64,000 nt of DNA from Polynucleobacter paneuropaeus. GTDB taxonomy: Bacteria > Pseudomonadota > Gammaproteobacteria > Burkholderiales > Burkholderiaceae. Position numbers and translations under genes: made by a program. Under the pieces are notes generated by a model. It had not been told where the DNA came from. It saw only the letters and a program-made list of their open reading frames with translations, and did no database searches. The stretch covers positions 1,395,241 through 1,459,240 of the forward strand of contig NZ_CP030085.1 of assembly GCF_003261235.1 (NCBI RefSeq), in the 5' to 3' direction. Shown one piece after another: positions 34,117-43,563 of this stretch (its first letter is position 1; each line of letters opens with the position of its first letter).

Positions 34117-35273
34117 ACGCTCTCCAATATTAGAGAAGTATTATTTCCACCAAATGCAAAATTATTAGTCATAACCACTTTAGGGGCGCTTTCCAACTGA
34201 GCAGCAATATTTAATTTTGGCAACTCAGGATCTTGCGCCTGATCCCACAAATGAGGAGGCAGCCGCCCATCGCCCTCAAGGGCAAGACAAGAAATCGCAG
34301 TCTCAATTGCACCAGCAGCTCCGAGAGTGTGCCCCGTGAGCGGTTTTGTGGAGCTAACCGGGCATTCAAATCCCAATTTGTTAATAAGTTGAGATTCCAT
34401 TGCATCGTTGTGTCGTGTAGCCGTACCATGTAAGTTTATATACTCAACCTGATCAACTCTTCTGGCAGACATCTTTAGAGCATCATTCACTGCCAATGCC
34501 GCCCCCAACCCACTTGGATCTGGTGCCGAGATGTGATAACCATCAGAACTCTCCCCCCATCCAGAGAGGGAGATATTTCCGGGCTGACGACTCATTAAAA
34601 ACAATGCACCACCCTCCCCAATATTTATTCCAGACCTATTGAGCGACAAGGGGTTACAGCGATCAGCAGATACAGACTCAATTGCAGTAAATCCAGCAAC
34701 AGTAAACTTGCATAGCGTATCTACGCCGCCGACTATCACCAAATCCACCATGCCTGACTTTAATAGTCTTGCGCCGCTGATAATTGCTTTAGAGCTTGAT
34801 GTACATGCCGTTGATATTCCATGCACAATCCCAGTAATACCCAATCTATCAGCAAGAAAATTAGCAGGCGAACAAAATAGTCGCTGCGATAAATCAAAAG
34901 ACTTTGGAAATTTATTGTTTGCCATCAAATATGGGAAAGCCTCTTCTTCCCCAGATATCCCTGAGGTGCTAGAGCCAATAACAATAGCTATACGACTTTT
35001 ATCAACATGGCTAGAGAGAGAATAAAAGTTATCTTCAAGACCCTGAAAGACTGCCAAGAGTAATTGGTTATTCCTTGAGCGATGCTTTATAGGTGTCAAA
35101 CTTAGATCAGGCAACTGATCACGAACCAATCCCAAGGAAAGCGATCTTCCGGGACTATATTGTTCTGTTTTGATCATCCCTGGACTAACGCCAGAAAAAA
35201 GGTTTTTTCGAGTTTCAGAAACCCCATAACCCAGCGGGCTAACAATCGAATAATTATTGATATAAATAGTCAC
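34113..35273 (-). CDS. Beta-ketoacyl-ACP synthase (ApeO-like)
   Basis: Ketosynthase of 386 residues catalysing decarboxylative condensation with malonyl-ACP. The Cys-His-His triad is visible: ISTACTSSSKAI, NLHGTATRHND and KPLTGHTLGAAGA. The N-terminus (IYINNYSIVSPLGYGVSETR) and slightly short length fit ApeO, which in characterised systems forms a heterodimer with the chain-length-factor-like ApeC. The likely partner is the protein encoded at 43560-44282. Four-base overlaps with both neighbours. Confidence 0.85.
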   Translation of the reverse strand: MTIYINNYSIVSPLGYGVSETRKNLFSGVSPGMIKTEQYSPGRSLSLGLVRDQLPDLSLTPIKHRSRNNQLLLAVFQGLEDNFYSLSSHVDKSRIAIVIGSSTSGISGEEEAFPYLMANNKFPKSFDLSQRLFCSPANFLADRLGITGIVHGISTACTSSSKAIISGARLLKSGMVDLVIVGGVDTLCKFTVAGFTAIESVSADRCNPLSLNRSGINIGEGGALFLMSRQPGNISLSGWGESSDGYHISAPDPSGLGAALAVNDALKMSARRVDQVEYINLHGTATRHNDAMESQLINKLGFECPVSSTKPLTGHTLGAAGAIETAISCLALEGDGRLPPHLWDQAQDPELPKLNIAAQLESAPKVVMTNNFAFGGNNTSLILESV

Positions 35274-35818
35274 TTAACTTCACTTATAACGAAATTAACT
35301 TTGTATTCCGGCTGAAATCTCTCCACCAAAACAAGTTCGTTTTTATCAGCAGTCTTTTGGTGCTCAACATTCACCAATAGCCTCTCGTCACAGTATATCT
35401 TCCCAACCTCACCAACTCTTACTAGTTTGCAGTTTTTAGGCAATTTACCCTCCAAAGCAGACCTTGATGATAGGGCTAAGATAACGTCATCCACAATCAG
35501 TTTATTGGGCACATAGAATGGCAACCCAGTCCCAGTACCTTCTGCTATTAGGTTACCGTTATATGAAAGAGTAAAGATCCGAATACCAAATGAGGATCCA
35601 ATGACTGTCAAGCCCTGTTTACGCACCTCAACTACAAGATCCATTGTGGAGGAATCAGACCCCCTTGTTAAATGCATTTGCATCTCAAGCACACGTGGCT
35701 CACCTAATGCATTGAGACTTGTACCATCAGAGTCATTTAGAAATACAGTGGAGCATGAGCTCAATGCGAGAGTAATGATTAGCATTCCCAGCAAACGAAT
35801 GATTAAACTATTACTCAT
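35270..35818 (-). CDS. DUF3261-type lipoprotein of the aryl-polyene cluster
   Basis: A 182-residue lipoprotein with lipobox LSSC (residues about 19-22). The body fits the DUF3261 family by size and position: in aryl-polyene clusters such a protein (ApeN-like) sits between the MMPL exporter and a ketosynthase. It probably acts in the outer-membrane placement of the pigment lipid; its biochemistry is not known. Overlaps the exporter gene by 8 bp and the ketosynthase gene by 4 bp. Confidence 0.75.
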   Translation of the reverse strand: MSNSLIIRLLGMLIITLALSSCSTVFLNDSDGTSLNALGEPRVLEMQMHLTRGSDSSTMDLVVEVRKQGLTVIGSSFGIRIFTLSYNGNLIAEGTGTGLPFYVPNKLIVDDVILALSSRSALEGKLPKNCKLVRVGEVGKIYCDERLLVNVEHQKTADKNELVLVERFQPEYKVNFVISEVK

Positions 35819-38117
35819 CTATATCAACTCTTTTAGCAAAAAACAGAGTTAGTAACCAAGAGAGCAGAACACCAAAAAGTAGTGCAATTCCAAAACTATG
35901 TATTGCTGGCACTGAACTCAAAGCAAGGCTGCCAAAGGAAATTAATGTCATCAAGGCTGCTATTGATATAGATAGCAGCACCCTCTTATCGGCAGGATAC
36001 TGGAGTAAGAAAATTCCATAATCAGTACCAATACCAAGAAGCAAAGCAAATGCAATAACCGTCATTAATGTAATGGTTTCGCCAGCTAGACTCAGGATGG
36101 CTAAAGTCATGCAAGTTGCAAGAATCGGCGGTAGCACAGCTCTCCAGGCGCTCCTTCTGTACTTTATATAAATTGCCACAAATGTGAGTAGATAGCCCAT
36201 TGAAATCACATAGGAAAAAAGAGTTCTGTACCTTGAAAATACATCTGAAATCTCTTGCGGTTTATCAATCCAAGAAATATCTGCACCCGCCAATTGAGAA
36301 AGCTTACTAACCGCCTCCAAACCATTAACCCCAGTCAGTAAAACAGCAGTTGATTTAATTGTCGAAGAATCCGATGCGAACCAAAGATACGACAACTTTT
36401 CATAAAAGTGGGTTTCTTTTATCTCATCAACTGTTAGCGGCTTATTTACTTGACCTTGACTTTGTACCCAGGCTGCACTCATACCAAATTCTTTAGCAAT
36501 CTGCTTTGTAGCATTTTCTTTGGCTTGGGATGAATATGCCTTGCTTGCTATTGTTTGCGTGGTCATTGATGGGATAAACTTAGTTATTGACTGATAACCA
36601 CTAATCATCCCTTCAGAAACTAATTTATCTAGGTTGTTAGTGAGGTCTTCAGCCCTAGAGAGAACCTCCTCCTCGGTAGAGCCGCTAACAATAAAGAATT
36701 GAGATGGGCTTGGCAAATTGAGAATCTCTGAAGTTTTTATTTGCTGAGCTATCAATTCTTTGTCAAAACTTGCTAATAACCTAATATTGTCATTGGAGCG
36801 AAAAGAAAGAACTCCATAAAGGGATACCAGAATCATTGCAGCAATAATGACTTTTCGAGCCGGAACCGAAATGCGATGATTTATAGGTTGAATGTAATTA
36901 ACCAACGTCAAGGAACTATTTGCATTAAAACGTAATTTATTAATATGCGGAAAAATCAGAACTACAGTCAACCAAGCAGCTGATATGCCAGCTATGGAAA
37001 AAACTGCCATCTGGGATAACACTGGAAATGGTGTAATTGCCATCAAAAAGTAGCCCGTTGCCGTTGTAATCAAAGCTAGGAACATTCCAGGCAGCAGATA
37101 TCGCCTTCTCTCAAGTGGATTTTTAATATCGTCGATCGAAGCGGTCAGCCAATACAAGCAGTAGTCAACTGACATGCCTATCAAACTCGTGCCGAATGCA
37201 AGAGTCAAGATATAGATTTTTGGGAAGATAAAAAAACATGCCAGTAAAGCATACAGAAATCCAATTGCTACTGTCAGCAGCACAATAGCAACCGCATAAA
37301 GACTTCTAAAGATATAAATCACGAGAAGCAATGCAGAGATGCCGGAAATTAATCCAATTAAAGAAATATCGTTTTCGATTAACCTTGAAGTATCAGCGGC
37401 AAAGAAAATAACCCCCGTCTTAATAATTTCTACACCTTGATGCTTAAGCTTAGTTTCACTAATAGCCGCATTAATCGCATCGGCAAGAACGACCTGAGCA
37501 GACAATGATTCCACAGAGGTATTAATCTCCATAGGCAATGCGACGTACGAAACTCCCGCCCTCTCAACAACCAAGCTATCACCATAAGGTCGCACCTTAG
37601 TGATGCCACCAAGGCTATATAGCCAATTACTCAAGAGCCCGAAAGGATCATCCCTCCAGGGAATAGGTGAGCTACCCATGGAATAGGCTATCGCATTTGA
37701 TTTATCAACCCAAAAAGCTGCTGGCTGACTATCTAATAGCGAAATATCTTCCGAGGTAACCAACCCAGACTTATGAACTAGAAGCTTAGATACATATTCT
37801 GCATAACCATCTTGCGACTGCGTGCTCTTGATATCTAGACTCTTGATTAAAGACTTAAATGTTTTCTCTGCCTCTAAAGATGCCTCAAGACTGCCTGCAC
37901 TCAACAATACAACTATTGATCTTTCGCCCTTTTTGGCTACACGGTCAATAAACTCTTCAGCGACTACATTTCGCTCTGATTTCGGAAGCAAGGAAAACAC
38001 ATTGTTATCAAGGCGAGTGGAAACAACATGAAAATTAAGGGCCGTCCAAATAGTGAGCCCAAGGGTCGCAGATAGAAAAAGAACCGATAGGGTCTTACTA
38101 GAATTGAAGAATTTCAT
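35811..38117 (-). CDS. MMPL/RND-superfamily exporter
   Basis: Inner-membrane exporter of 768 residues. The layout is two repeats: one transmembrane helix, a large periplasmic domain, then a cluster of about five helices (near 245-390 and 635-765). Sequences such as LAFGTSLIGMSVDYCLYWL and FALLLGIGTDYGIFLLQYP carry the Asp-Tyr pairs of MMPL proton-relay helices. In aryl-polyene clusters this protein (ApeM-like) is thought to move the pigment lipid out of the inner membrane. Coupled by overlap to the LolA-like gene (20 bp) upstream and the DUF3261 lipoprotein downstream. Confidence 0.88.
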   Translation of the reverse strand: MKFFNSSKTLSVLFLSATLGLTIWTALNFHVVSTRLDNNVFSLLPKSERNVVAEEFIDRVAKKGERSIVVLLSAGSLEASLEAEKTFKSLIKSLDIKSTQSQDGYAEYVSKLLVHKSGLVTSEDISLLDSQPAAFWVDKSNAIAYSMGSSPIPWRDDPFGLLSNWLYSLGGITKVRPYGDSLVVERAGVSYVALPMEINTSVESLSAQVVLADAINAAISETKLKHQGVEIIKTGVIFFAADTSRLIENDISLIGLISGISALLLVIYIFRSLYAVAIVLLTVAIGFLYALLACFFIFPKIYILTLAFGTSLIGMSVDYCLYWLTASIDDIKNPLERRRYLLPGMFLALITTATGYFLMAITPFPVLSQMAVFSIAGISAAWLTVVLIFPHINKLRFNANSSLTLVNYIQPINHRISVPARKVIIAAMILVSLYGVLSFRSNDNIRLLASFDKELIAQQIKTSEILNLPSPSQFFIVSGSTEEEVLSRAEDLTNNLDKLVSEGMISGYQSITKFIPSMTTQTIASKAYSSQAKENATKQIAKEFGMSAAWVQSQGQVNKPLTVDEIKETHFYEKLSYLWFASDSSTIKSTAVLLTGVNGLEAVSKLSQLAGADISWIDKPQEISDVFSRYRTLFSYVISMGYLLTFVAIYIKYRRSAWRAVLPPILATCMTLAILSLAGETITLMTVIAFALLLGIGTDYGIFLLQYPADKRVLLSISIAALMTLISFGSLALSSVPAIHSFGIALLFGVLLSWLLTLFFAKRVDIDE

Positions 38118-38706
38118 CTTTACTCAAGACTGGAGCCAAACGCACATCAGAGAAAACAACCTCAGTTAAGTCGCCATCTTTTGAAATGAAGCTAATACGA
38201 TTGATTGCAGAGCTGCCTACAATCGTAATTTTCTTAAAAAAAGTTGAGGCTGTATTTTTAGGCGTCAGTTCAAGATTCCAACCCTTGGCTGTCACATCAC
38301 CAGAGTAATTAAATAACTTCTCCAGTGCACTCATGTCGCCAGAAAAAATGGCTAGAACTAATTCGTTAATATACTTAATGGATGGCTCGCTTCGAGCATC
38401 CATATTCATTAAGACACCACTCTTATTCCCTATGCGAATCCCCGAGTCAGATACTTTTAGAGTTTGGTAGATAGGTTTTTCCGTAATCCATATAATCCCC
38501 TTACCCTTATCAACGATGAAGAATCCCTCAGAGTTTAGTTTTTTACTCACTCCTGAAAGTGTTTTACTTTGGGTAAACTTTCCACGCACAGTAGGAGCTG
38601 AACTAACTAGGCCCTCTATTTGACTTACTAGCGAATTAGCGCAAACAGAGCCAGCAATCAGAAACAGAATAAGAGCTATTAACCTTTTAAAAATGCTATT
38701 CATCAT
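38098..38706 (-). CDS. LolA-like periplasmic lipid carrier
   Basis: A 202-residue protein with a signal peptide (residues 1 to about 23, ending SVCANS) and a LolA-fold body (VRGKFTQSKTLSGVSKKLNS; GKGIIWITEKPIYQTLKV). LolA proteins carry lipids across the periplasm; the aryl-polyene version (ApeL-like) is presumed to serve the pigment lipid together with the MMPL exporter next door. It is distinct from housekeeping LolA by context. It overlaps the acyltransferase gene upstream by 11 bp. Confidence 0.82.
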   Translation of the reverse strand: MMNSIFKRLIALILFLIAGSVCANSLVSQIEGLVSSAPTVRGKFTQSKTLSGVSKKLNSEGFFIVDKGKGIIWITEKPIYQTLKVSDSGIRIGNKSGVLMNMDARSEPSIKYINELVLAIFSGDMSALEKLFNYSGDVTAKGWNLELTPKNTASTFFKKITIVGSSAINRISFISKDGDLTEVVFSDVRLAPVLSKDEILQF

Positions 38707-39613
38707 TGATGCAACGCTGCCAAAAAGGATAGAAATTAAACCATTGAAAGGGAGACTTTAAGCAGCCCTCTTCTAATCTATTGGCAAAAGCTTGGGCAGC
38801 CTCTTCAATCGATCCTGATTCCCCGCCAATACCGAATTCAGAAATTTTCCGACAAGATAGCTGGTAACTACCCCCAACCTTAATTGACGTAAGCGAAAAT
38901 AAAGGGCAACCAAGAGTTTTAGATAGCATATATGCACCTATAGGGAAGTCAGCCGTAGAGCCTAAGAAATTTACAGGAACTGTATTTCCCCACAACAGAG
39001 GGACTCGATCACCTGCAATAGCTATCAAACCACCTTTTTGAATCTTTTCAGATAAAAGCATTGCATCATGCATCGAAAATTTAGATACCTGAATAATATT
39101 TAGAGCGCTCTCAGGGTTAATAGACTTTAAAAGATGATTGAACTTGACGGCATGACTTGTATGCACAAGAACAGTCAAATTAATATCGGGATATAGCTGT
39201 CCAATGGCCCTACAAAAATCCAAGTTTCCCAAATGAGAAACAGCAACAACGGCACCAAGCCCTGCGCCTGCGTGAGAATGGAATTCCTCTAGACCCTCTA
39301 ATGAATAATCAAGGTCATCAATTCGACCGCTCCAGATAATCAGCTTATCTAGAATGCACTCTCCAAATGCATATAAATGCCTAAAGATATTCAATGAGGT
39401 TGGCTCTGGAGAGGTGCCCCCGCTATACAGATAAAGTCTTTGTAAATAATCTCGAGATGATTCTCTAGCAATTTTGCTAACTACAAAAAACCACAAAATA
39501 ACGGGGTACAGAATAATTAATACAGGTAGCCTGCCAAAAATCCTATATATAAGAAATAAGATTTTCATTCCAAAGGAGGCTGAGACCTCATTTATGTCCG
39601 CCCAATGAATCAA
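38696..39613 (-). CDS. LpxL/HtrB-like acyltransferase
   Basis: A 305-residue acyltransferase of the LPLAT superfamily. It has an N-terminal membrane segment (ILFLIYRIFGRLPVLIILYP) and the catalytic HxxxxD motif in VSHLGNLDFCRA. The later IAGDRVPLLWGNTVPVNFLG matches lipid-A-type late acyltransferases. In several aryl-polyene clusters the acyltransferase is fused to the glycosyltransferase; here they are separate genes with a 4-bp overlap. It probably attaches the polyene acyl chain to a lipid or sugar head group (inference). Confidence 0.85.
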   Translation of the reverse strand: MIHWADINEVSASFGMKILFLIYRIFGRLPVLIILYPVILWFFVVSKIARESSRDYLQRLYLYSGGTSPEPTSLNIFRHLYAFGECILDKLIIWSGRIDDLDYSLEGLEEFHSHAGAGLGAVVAVSHLGNLDFCRAIGQLYPDINLTVLVHTSHAVKFNHLLKSINPESALNIIQVSKFSMHDAMLLSEKIQKGGLIAIAGDRVPLLWGNTVPVNFLGSTADFPIGAYMLSKTLGCPLFSLTSIKVGGSYQLSCRKISEFGIGGESGSIEEAAQAFANRLEEGCLKSPFQWFNFYPFWQRCINDE

Positions 39614-40344
39614 GCTAGAGCCCTTCTAAGCATTAACTTTGGTGAGTTCACCAGCATTCCGAAGAATAATCTAATGTGAAGTTTGGTAATTAGAAAATTA
39701 TCGTTAAAGAGTTGAAAATGCGATATCCCATCAAGTGGATACCTTACTCCAACAGGTAGCTGAATAGTATGCAAATCAGCCCAATGCGCCCTTACCAGTA
39801 TTTCAATGTCAAAATCCATACGCTGCCCGAATTGCTCGCGAGCATCTATAACCCCTAAGGTTTCCTGTAAAGGGTAGATTCGGAATCCACACATTGAATC
39901 CTTGATCTCAAGAGAAAGTGTATGGATCCATACCAATATATGCGTCGCATACCTCCATAACTTTCTACTGGTTGGTACTGATTTGTCATACACAGGCATC
40001 CCTGAAATAATTCTTTTTGGATATTGCTCTGATAACTTAATAAGGTCTGGAATTTTTTTTAAATCATGCTGCCCATCAGCATCCACCTGCAACACATGTG
40101 TGTACCCCTCCTTTAGAGCCTCTCTCATACCAGTGATAACTGCAGCCCCCTTCCCCCCATTTAAAAAGCGAGTCGCCAACGTAACTTTGGGTGGCTGAAG
40201 TAACGGCAGAAGACTTTGTTTGGCTTGAGCACCACTTCCATCATCTACGATGATGATATTGAGGTCATAGGGTAATAATTGATTTACCACCGATCCGATT
40301 GCATCAGGATGGTTATAGAAAGGTATTACCACGCACAACTTCAT
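39610..40344 (-). CDS. Family 2 glycosyltransferase
   Basis: A 244-residue GT-A glycosyltransferase. It begins MKLCVVIPFYNHPDAIGSVV, with the nucleotide-binding IIIVDDGSG and the metal-binding LQVDADGQHD motif. It resembles dolichol-phosphate-mannose-synthase-type enzymes without the C-terminal membrane helices. It would add the sugar head group of the pigment lipid; donor and acceptor are unknown, though galE at the edge of the module hints at galactose or its amino form. It overlaps both neighbours by 4 bp. Confidence 0.85.
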   Translation of the reverse strand: MKLCVVIPFYNHPDAIGSVVNQLLPYDLNIIIVDDGSGAQAKQSLLPLLQPPKVTLATRFLNGGKGAAVITGMREALKEGYTHVLQVDADGQHDLKKIPDLIKLSEQYPKRIISGMPVYDKSVPTSRKLWRYATHILVWIHTLSLEIKDSMCGFRIYPLQETLGVIDAREQFGQRMDFDIEILVRAHWADLHTIQLPVGVRYPLDGISHFQLFNDNFLITKLHIRLFFGMLVNSPKLMLRRALA

Positions 40345-42017
40345 CCTTTATCGCTCCTAAATTTCAAAATACCGCTGGAATAAATGGCATCTGCATTGTG
40401 ATATTGATATTTTAGATTCATTGATTCAGGATTGAAGTCTAACCTTAGACGAATAATTTGATTTGGTTGAATAAATTTTTGAAACTTAATTTGAGACATC
40501 CCAGAAAAGATATGATTTTTGATTAAATGAACTTCTGCAGATCTCATTGCCCATTCGATTAATGCCACGCCTGGGACAACTGGGAAATCATCAAAGTGTC
40601 CATTAAAACAATCTAGACTTTTGAGCATATCCAAAACCAATTCAATGGAATTTTCTTCAGCTTTACGGCTTACGATGATAGGAGTTTTTAATCTCTCCAG
40701 GAATAAACTATCTAAATTTACTTTCAAAACTTTACCCAGAGCATTTACTGGGAACTCCTCTACAAATCTCCACCTTCTTGGTATTGCAATTAAGTTGACT
40801 TTACCTCGCAATGACTCTTTCAGGCTATTAATCAATTGCAATCTTCCATTGACTTCAAGAACTTTAAGACCTAAAGGGCTTAGCCTTAATACTGCACCTA
40901 ATTGAGCCCTCCTCCCATTCTCTATGTCACTAATAGCGCAATCTTCCACTAAGTTAGATTCGTTTATGGACCCCATAAGCTGACTTAAAGAAACTCTGGT
41001 ACCTTCTATTTTGACGATTCGATCAGCTCTTCCGAGTATTTCAAATGAATTTCCACTTAGACGAGCTAAATCAGATGTTGAGAACCAGTCATCGCTGGGG
41101 CAAAACTTGGATTTAATTTCCAGCACATCTTTTACTGGCTTCTTAAACTCCACTCCCTCCTGAACTTGCCAAGACATTTCGGGGGAGCTCCTCCATGCAA
41201 TGTGACCCGTTTCAGAACTGCCGTATACGTCAACTACTCTAGTTTTTGCAATGGAATTGATTGTGGAAAAAATCGTATTCTCAAGGATTCCACCGGCACT
41301 AAAAATCGACTGAATCCCAGAGCCAATATTCTTATGCTGTGAAGTGGTATCTGCAATACTCTTTAAGAAGGATGGGCTAGTAATTAATACTTGTGGATTT
41401 GACGTATGCCACTCATGTCCACCTCTGATTGCAAGCCTTGATAGGAGCGAACCACGTGAAAGTGGCCAATAGACCCCAAAAGGCATACCAAAAAAATGTT
41501 GATGGCTGACCGTCCTATAAAACACAACGTTTTTTGTTATCTCTTGACCAAAAGTGAACTCGAGAGCATCGACCTCATTCTCAAGTTGTCGAATGGTTTT
41601 ATCGATGCATACGGGCTCACCAGTAGATCCCGAGGTAAAAATTCCTAATGCCTCAAAGTTAGAATCGACTTCGCTGAAAACTTTATTGGCAACTTTATTG
41701 CCTGCATCCCACCCAGTTAAATCCGGTGCGTCAAACTCACCAACCTTAAACCAGCTGGAAAATCTTGGGCTTAAGGCGATATTTTTATCAACCGGAACCA
41801 GGACTTTTCGCCCCTCTTGCCAAGCCGCAAGCAACCAAACCAGAAAGATGTAAGCATCAGAATGAAATAAAGCAATTTCCTCATTGGGTAGGGATTTAAT
41901 AGATCCCCTTGCTTTTGATACATCATCTTTTAGTTTGGCAAAGGTTACACCATCATCTGTTATCAGGGACTCATCATGCCCATTTAATAGCAAGGTAGAT
42001 AATTTATAGCTAAGCAC
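40341..42017 (-). CDS. Aryl-acid AMP ligase fused to a hotdog dehydratase (ApeH-ApeI-like fusion)
   Basis: A 558-residue two-domain protein. Residues about 1-440 are an ANL-type adenylate ligase: ATP loop GIFTSGSTGEP, adenine motif VYGSSETGHIAW, and C-terminal catalytic Lys in NALGKVLKV. It should activate the aromatic starter and load it on a carrier protein. Residues about 445-558 are a FabA/FabZ-like dehydratase (FNGHFDDFPVVPGVALIEWA), with the His of GHF. In characterised aryl-polyene systems these are separate proteins ApeH and ApeI; here they are one reading frame. It overlaps the glycosyltransferase gene by 4 bp and the membrane-protein gene by 8 bp. Confidence 0.85.
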   Translation of the reverse strand: MLSYKLSTLLLNGHDESLITDDGVTFAKLKDDVSKARGSIKSLPNEEIALFHSDAYIFLVWLLAAWQEGRKVLVPVDKNIALSPRFSSWFKVGEFDAPDLTGWDAGNKVANKVFSEVDSNFEALGIFTSGSTGEPVCIDKTIRQLENEVDALEFTFGQEITKNVVFYRTVSHQHFFGMPFGVYWPLSRGSLLSRLAIRGGHEWHTSNPQVLITSPSFLKSIADTTSQHKNIGSGIQSIFSAGGILENTIFSTINSIAKTRVVDVYGSSETGHIAWRSSPEMSWQVQEGVEFKKPVKDVLEIKSKFCPSDDWFSTSDLARLSGNSFEILGRADRIVKIEGTRVSLSQLMGSINESNLVEDCAISDIENGRRAQLGAVLRLSPLGLKVLEVNGRLQLINSLKESLRGKVNLIAIPRRWRFVEEFPVNALGKVLKVNLDSLFLERLKTPIIVSRKAEENSIELVLDMLKSLDCFNGHFDDFPVVPGVALIEWAMRSAEVHLIKNHIFSGMSQIKFQKFIQPNQIIRLRLDFNPESMNLKYQYHNADAIYSSGILKFRSDKG

Positions 42018-42525
42018 TTTTTATATACCTTTTACGGCAATAAAACTCTCCAGCGAACATTAGCCCCATAAGTGCATAAGAAATTGCACCATTGTATATA
42101 GACCAATATAACTTATCTTCCAACAAAACAGTTGCAAATGCTACGCAGCCGTTGATGGCAAAAAATAATGCCCAGGCAAGCGTAACTTTCCTTGCGTAAG
42201 GAATCTCTAGATCAGAAAATCTTGGGTCTTTTAATCGAGCAATCTTCTCTACGATAGTCTGCGGTCTATATAAGCTTGAAACAAATACAGAGAACAGAAC
42301 TGCATTAACCATTACTGGATAGAAGTAAACAAAATTAGGGGCTCTTAGTAATAAAGAGGCGCCACCAAGAACGAAAGCTACAAGTGCGAGCGCTTTACCC
42401 CAGTATGGATTTTTCTTAAGAAAAATGAGGGGTATAAGAAATATGCCGGCTACCCAGAACGGTACTCCGAAAAACTTGAATACCCAGATCGATATTGGCA
42501 GCAAGATTGCCAGCAGAAATTCCAT
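42010..42525 (-). CDS. Membrane protein of the aryl-polyene cluster (COG4648/ApeG-like)
   Basis: A 171-residue protein with about five hydrophobic segments (e.g. FLLAILLPISIWVFKFF, ALALVAFVLGGASLLL, ALMGLMFAGEFYC). Proteins of this size and composition sit next to the carrier-protein and ligase genes in aryl-polyene clusters (ApeG-like). The role is unproven; it may act in lipid handling at the membrane. It lies between the ligase fusion gene (8-bp overlap) and the second carrier protein. Confidence 0.75.
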   Translation of the reverse strand: MEFLLAILLPISIWVFKFFGVPFWVAGIFLIPLIFLKKNPYWGKALALVAFVLGGASLLLRAPNFVYFYPVMVNAVLFSVFVSSLYRPQTIVEKIARLKDPRFSDLEIPYARKVTLAWALFFAINGCVAFATVLLEDKLYWSIYNGAISYALMGLMFAGEFYCRKRYIKSA

Positions 42526-42551
42526 TTAGCCCCATTTATCAATTTAAAAAC

Positions 42552-42812
42552 TTACTTGGTTCTATTTTCAGCAACAAACTTAGCTAAAGTTGCAACGGAA
42601 TAAAAATGCTTACCTTCAGTTTTTGTTACGCTTGTTATCTCAAGTCCATAGTTTTTCTGAAGAGCAACCCCCAACTCCAAGGCATCTATAGAATCTAAGC
42701 CAAGGCCATCAGCAAAGAGGGATTCCTCAGAGCTAATATCCTCTGGTTTATAGTCTTCTAAATTCAAACTGCTAATGATTAATTTTTTAATCTCTAATTC
42801 CAGATCGCTCAT
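42552..42812 (-). CDS. Acyl carrier protein (second of the cluster)
   Basis: An 86-residue acyl carrier protein. The phosphopantetheine attachment Ser is in GLGLDSIDALELG. A good ribosome site (AAGGGA) precedes the ATG at 42812, inside the end of the acyltransferase gene (26-bp overlap). Aryl-polyene synthesis uses two different carrier proteins (ApeE and ApeF); this one lies beside the ligase and the membrane protein. Confidence 0.9.
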   Translation of the reverse strand: MSDLELEIKKLIISSLNLEDYKPEDISSEESLFADGLGLDSIDALELGVALQKNYGLEITSVTKTEGKHFYSVATLAKFVAENRTK

Positions 42813-43563
42813 ATTCCCTTAGTTCGTGCAAGTAGTATTCTTCTAGGTACTCAGTTAATTCTTCAGTTGATAAGATAATATCGCCCCCAGCCCTAATCTT
42901 GGTTGCAATCTTTATCTCTTCCATCACGTAAACGGTTAATAAAGGCTTATTCAAAGGAACTTTGTACCAGCTATCATCTTTTTTCAGAAATGGCTCAGAA
43001 GTAAGCATCAATAATGGCGTTATATCAAAGCCACCTTTAATCGCTATATAAGCAGCTCCCCGCTTAAAGACAACCTCTCCCAAAACCTTTGTTCTAGTTC
43101 CCTCAGGGAATACTATCAAATTATCACCAGTGGTTATAGATTCTATAGATTTCCTAATTAGCTCTGGACCTTCAACATTACGAATTAGCCCGGCTAACTT
43201 CGCCAAACCGTACATACTTGGGTTGTTGAATAAGCTGGATTTAATAATCCCATTAGGGTTTTCTATTAGTGCAATTAATACAACTGCATCGATCAAACTA
43301 GGATGATTTGCTAAAACTAAACGTCCGCCTGATTTCAAGCGGTCGATATTTTTTATTTGTAAATTCATAACACCTAGAAGTTGCATCCCCCACAAAAAAC
43401 TTTGAAATGATTTTCTGAGTAATCTCTTTCCGTATTTTCTCCGGGTCTCACTGTCACTTGTAAGTATCAAAATAGGAATTGAAGCGCAAGTAAGTAATAT
43501 GCCACCCAACCCAAATATGGCAAATAAAAGACCGGTCGCGAAAATACGCCAGTATCGATTCAA
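42787..43563 (-). CDS. PlsC-like 1-acylglycerol-3-phosphate-type acyltransferase (ApeD-like)
   Basis: A 258-residue LPLAT-superfamily acyltransferase with an N-terminal membrane helix (IFATGLLFAIFGLGGILLTC), HxxxxD in ANHPSLIDAVV and the glycerol-phosphate-binding FPEGTRT. The start is set at a TTG (43563) overlapping the previous stop as TTGA, with GAGGGA upstream; the longer frame from a GTG at 43614 would overlap the previous gene by 55 bp. It sits between the chain-length-factor-like gene and a carrier protein, as ApeD does. The acyl acceptor is unknown. Confidence 0.82.
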   Translation of the reverse strand: MNRYWRIFATGLLFAIFGLGGILLTCASIPILILTSDSETRRKYGKRLLRKSFQSFLWGMQLLGVMNLQIKNIDRLKSGGRLVLANHPSLIDAVVLIALIENPNGIIKSSLFNNPSMYGLAKLAGLIRNVEGPELIRKSIESITTGDNLIVFPEGTRTKVLGEVVFKRGAAYIAIKGGFDITPLLMLTSEPFLKKDDSWYKVPLNKPLLTVYVMEEIKIATKIRAGGDIILSTEELTEYLEEYYLHELREYERSGIRD

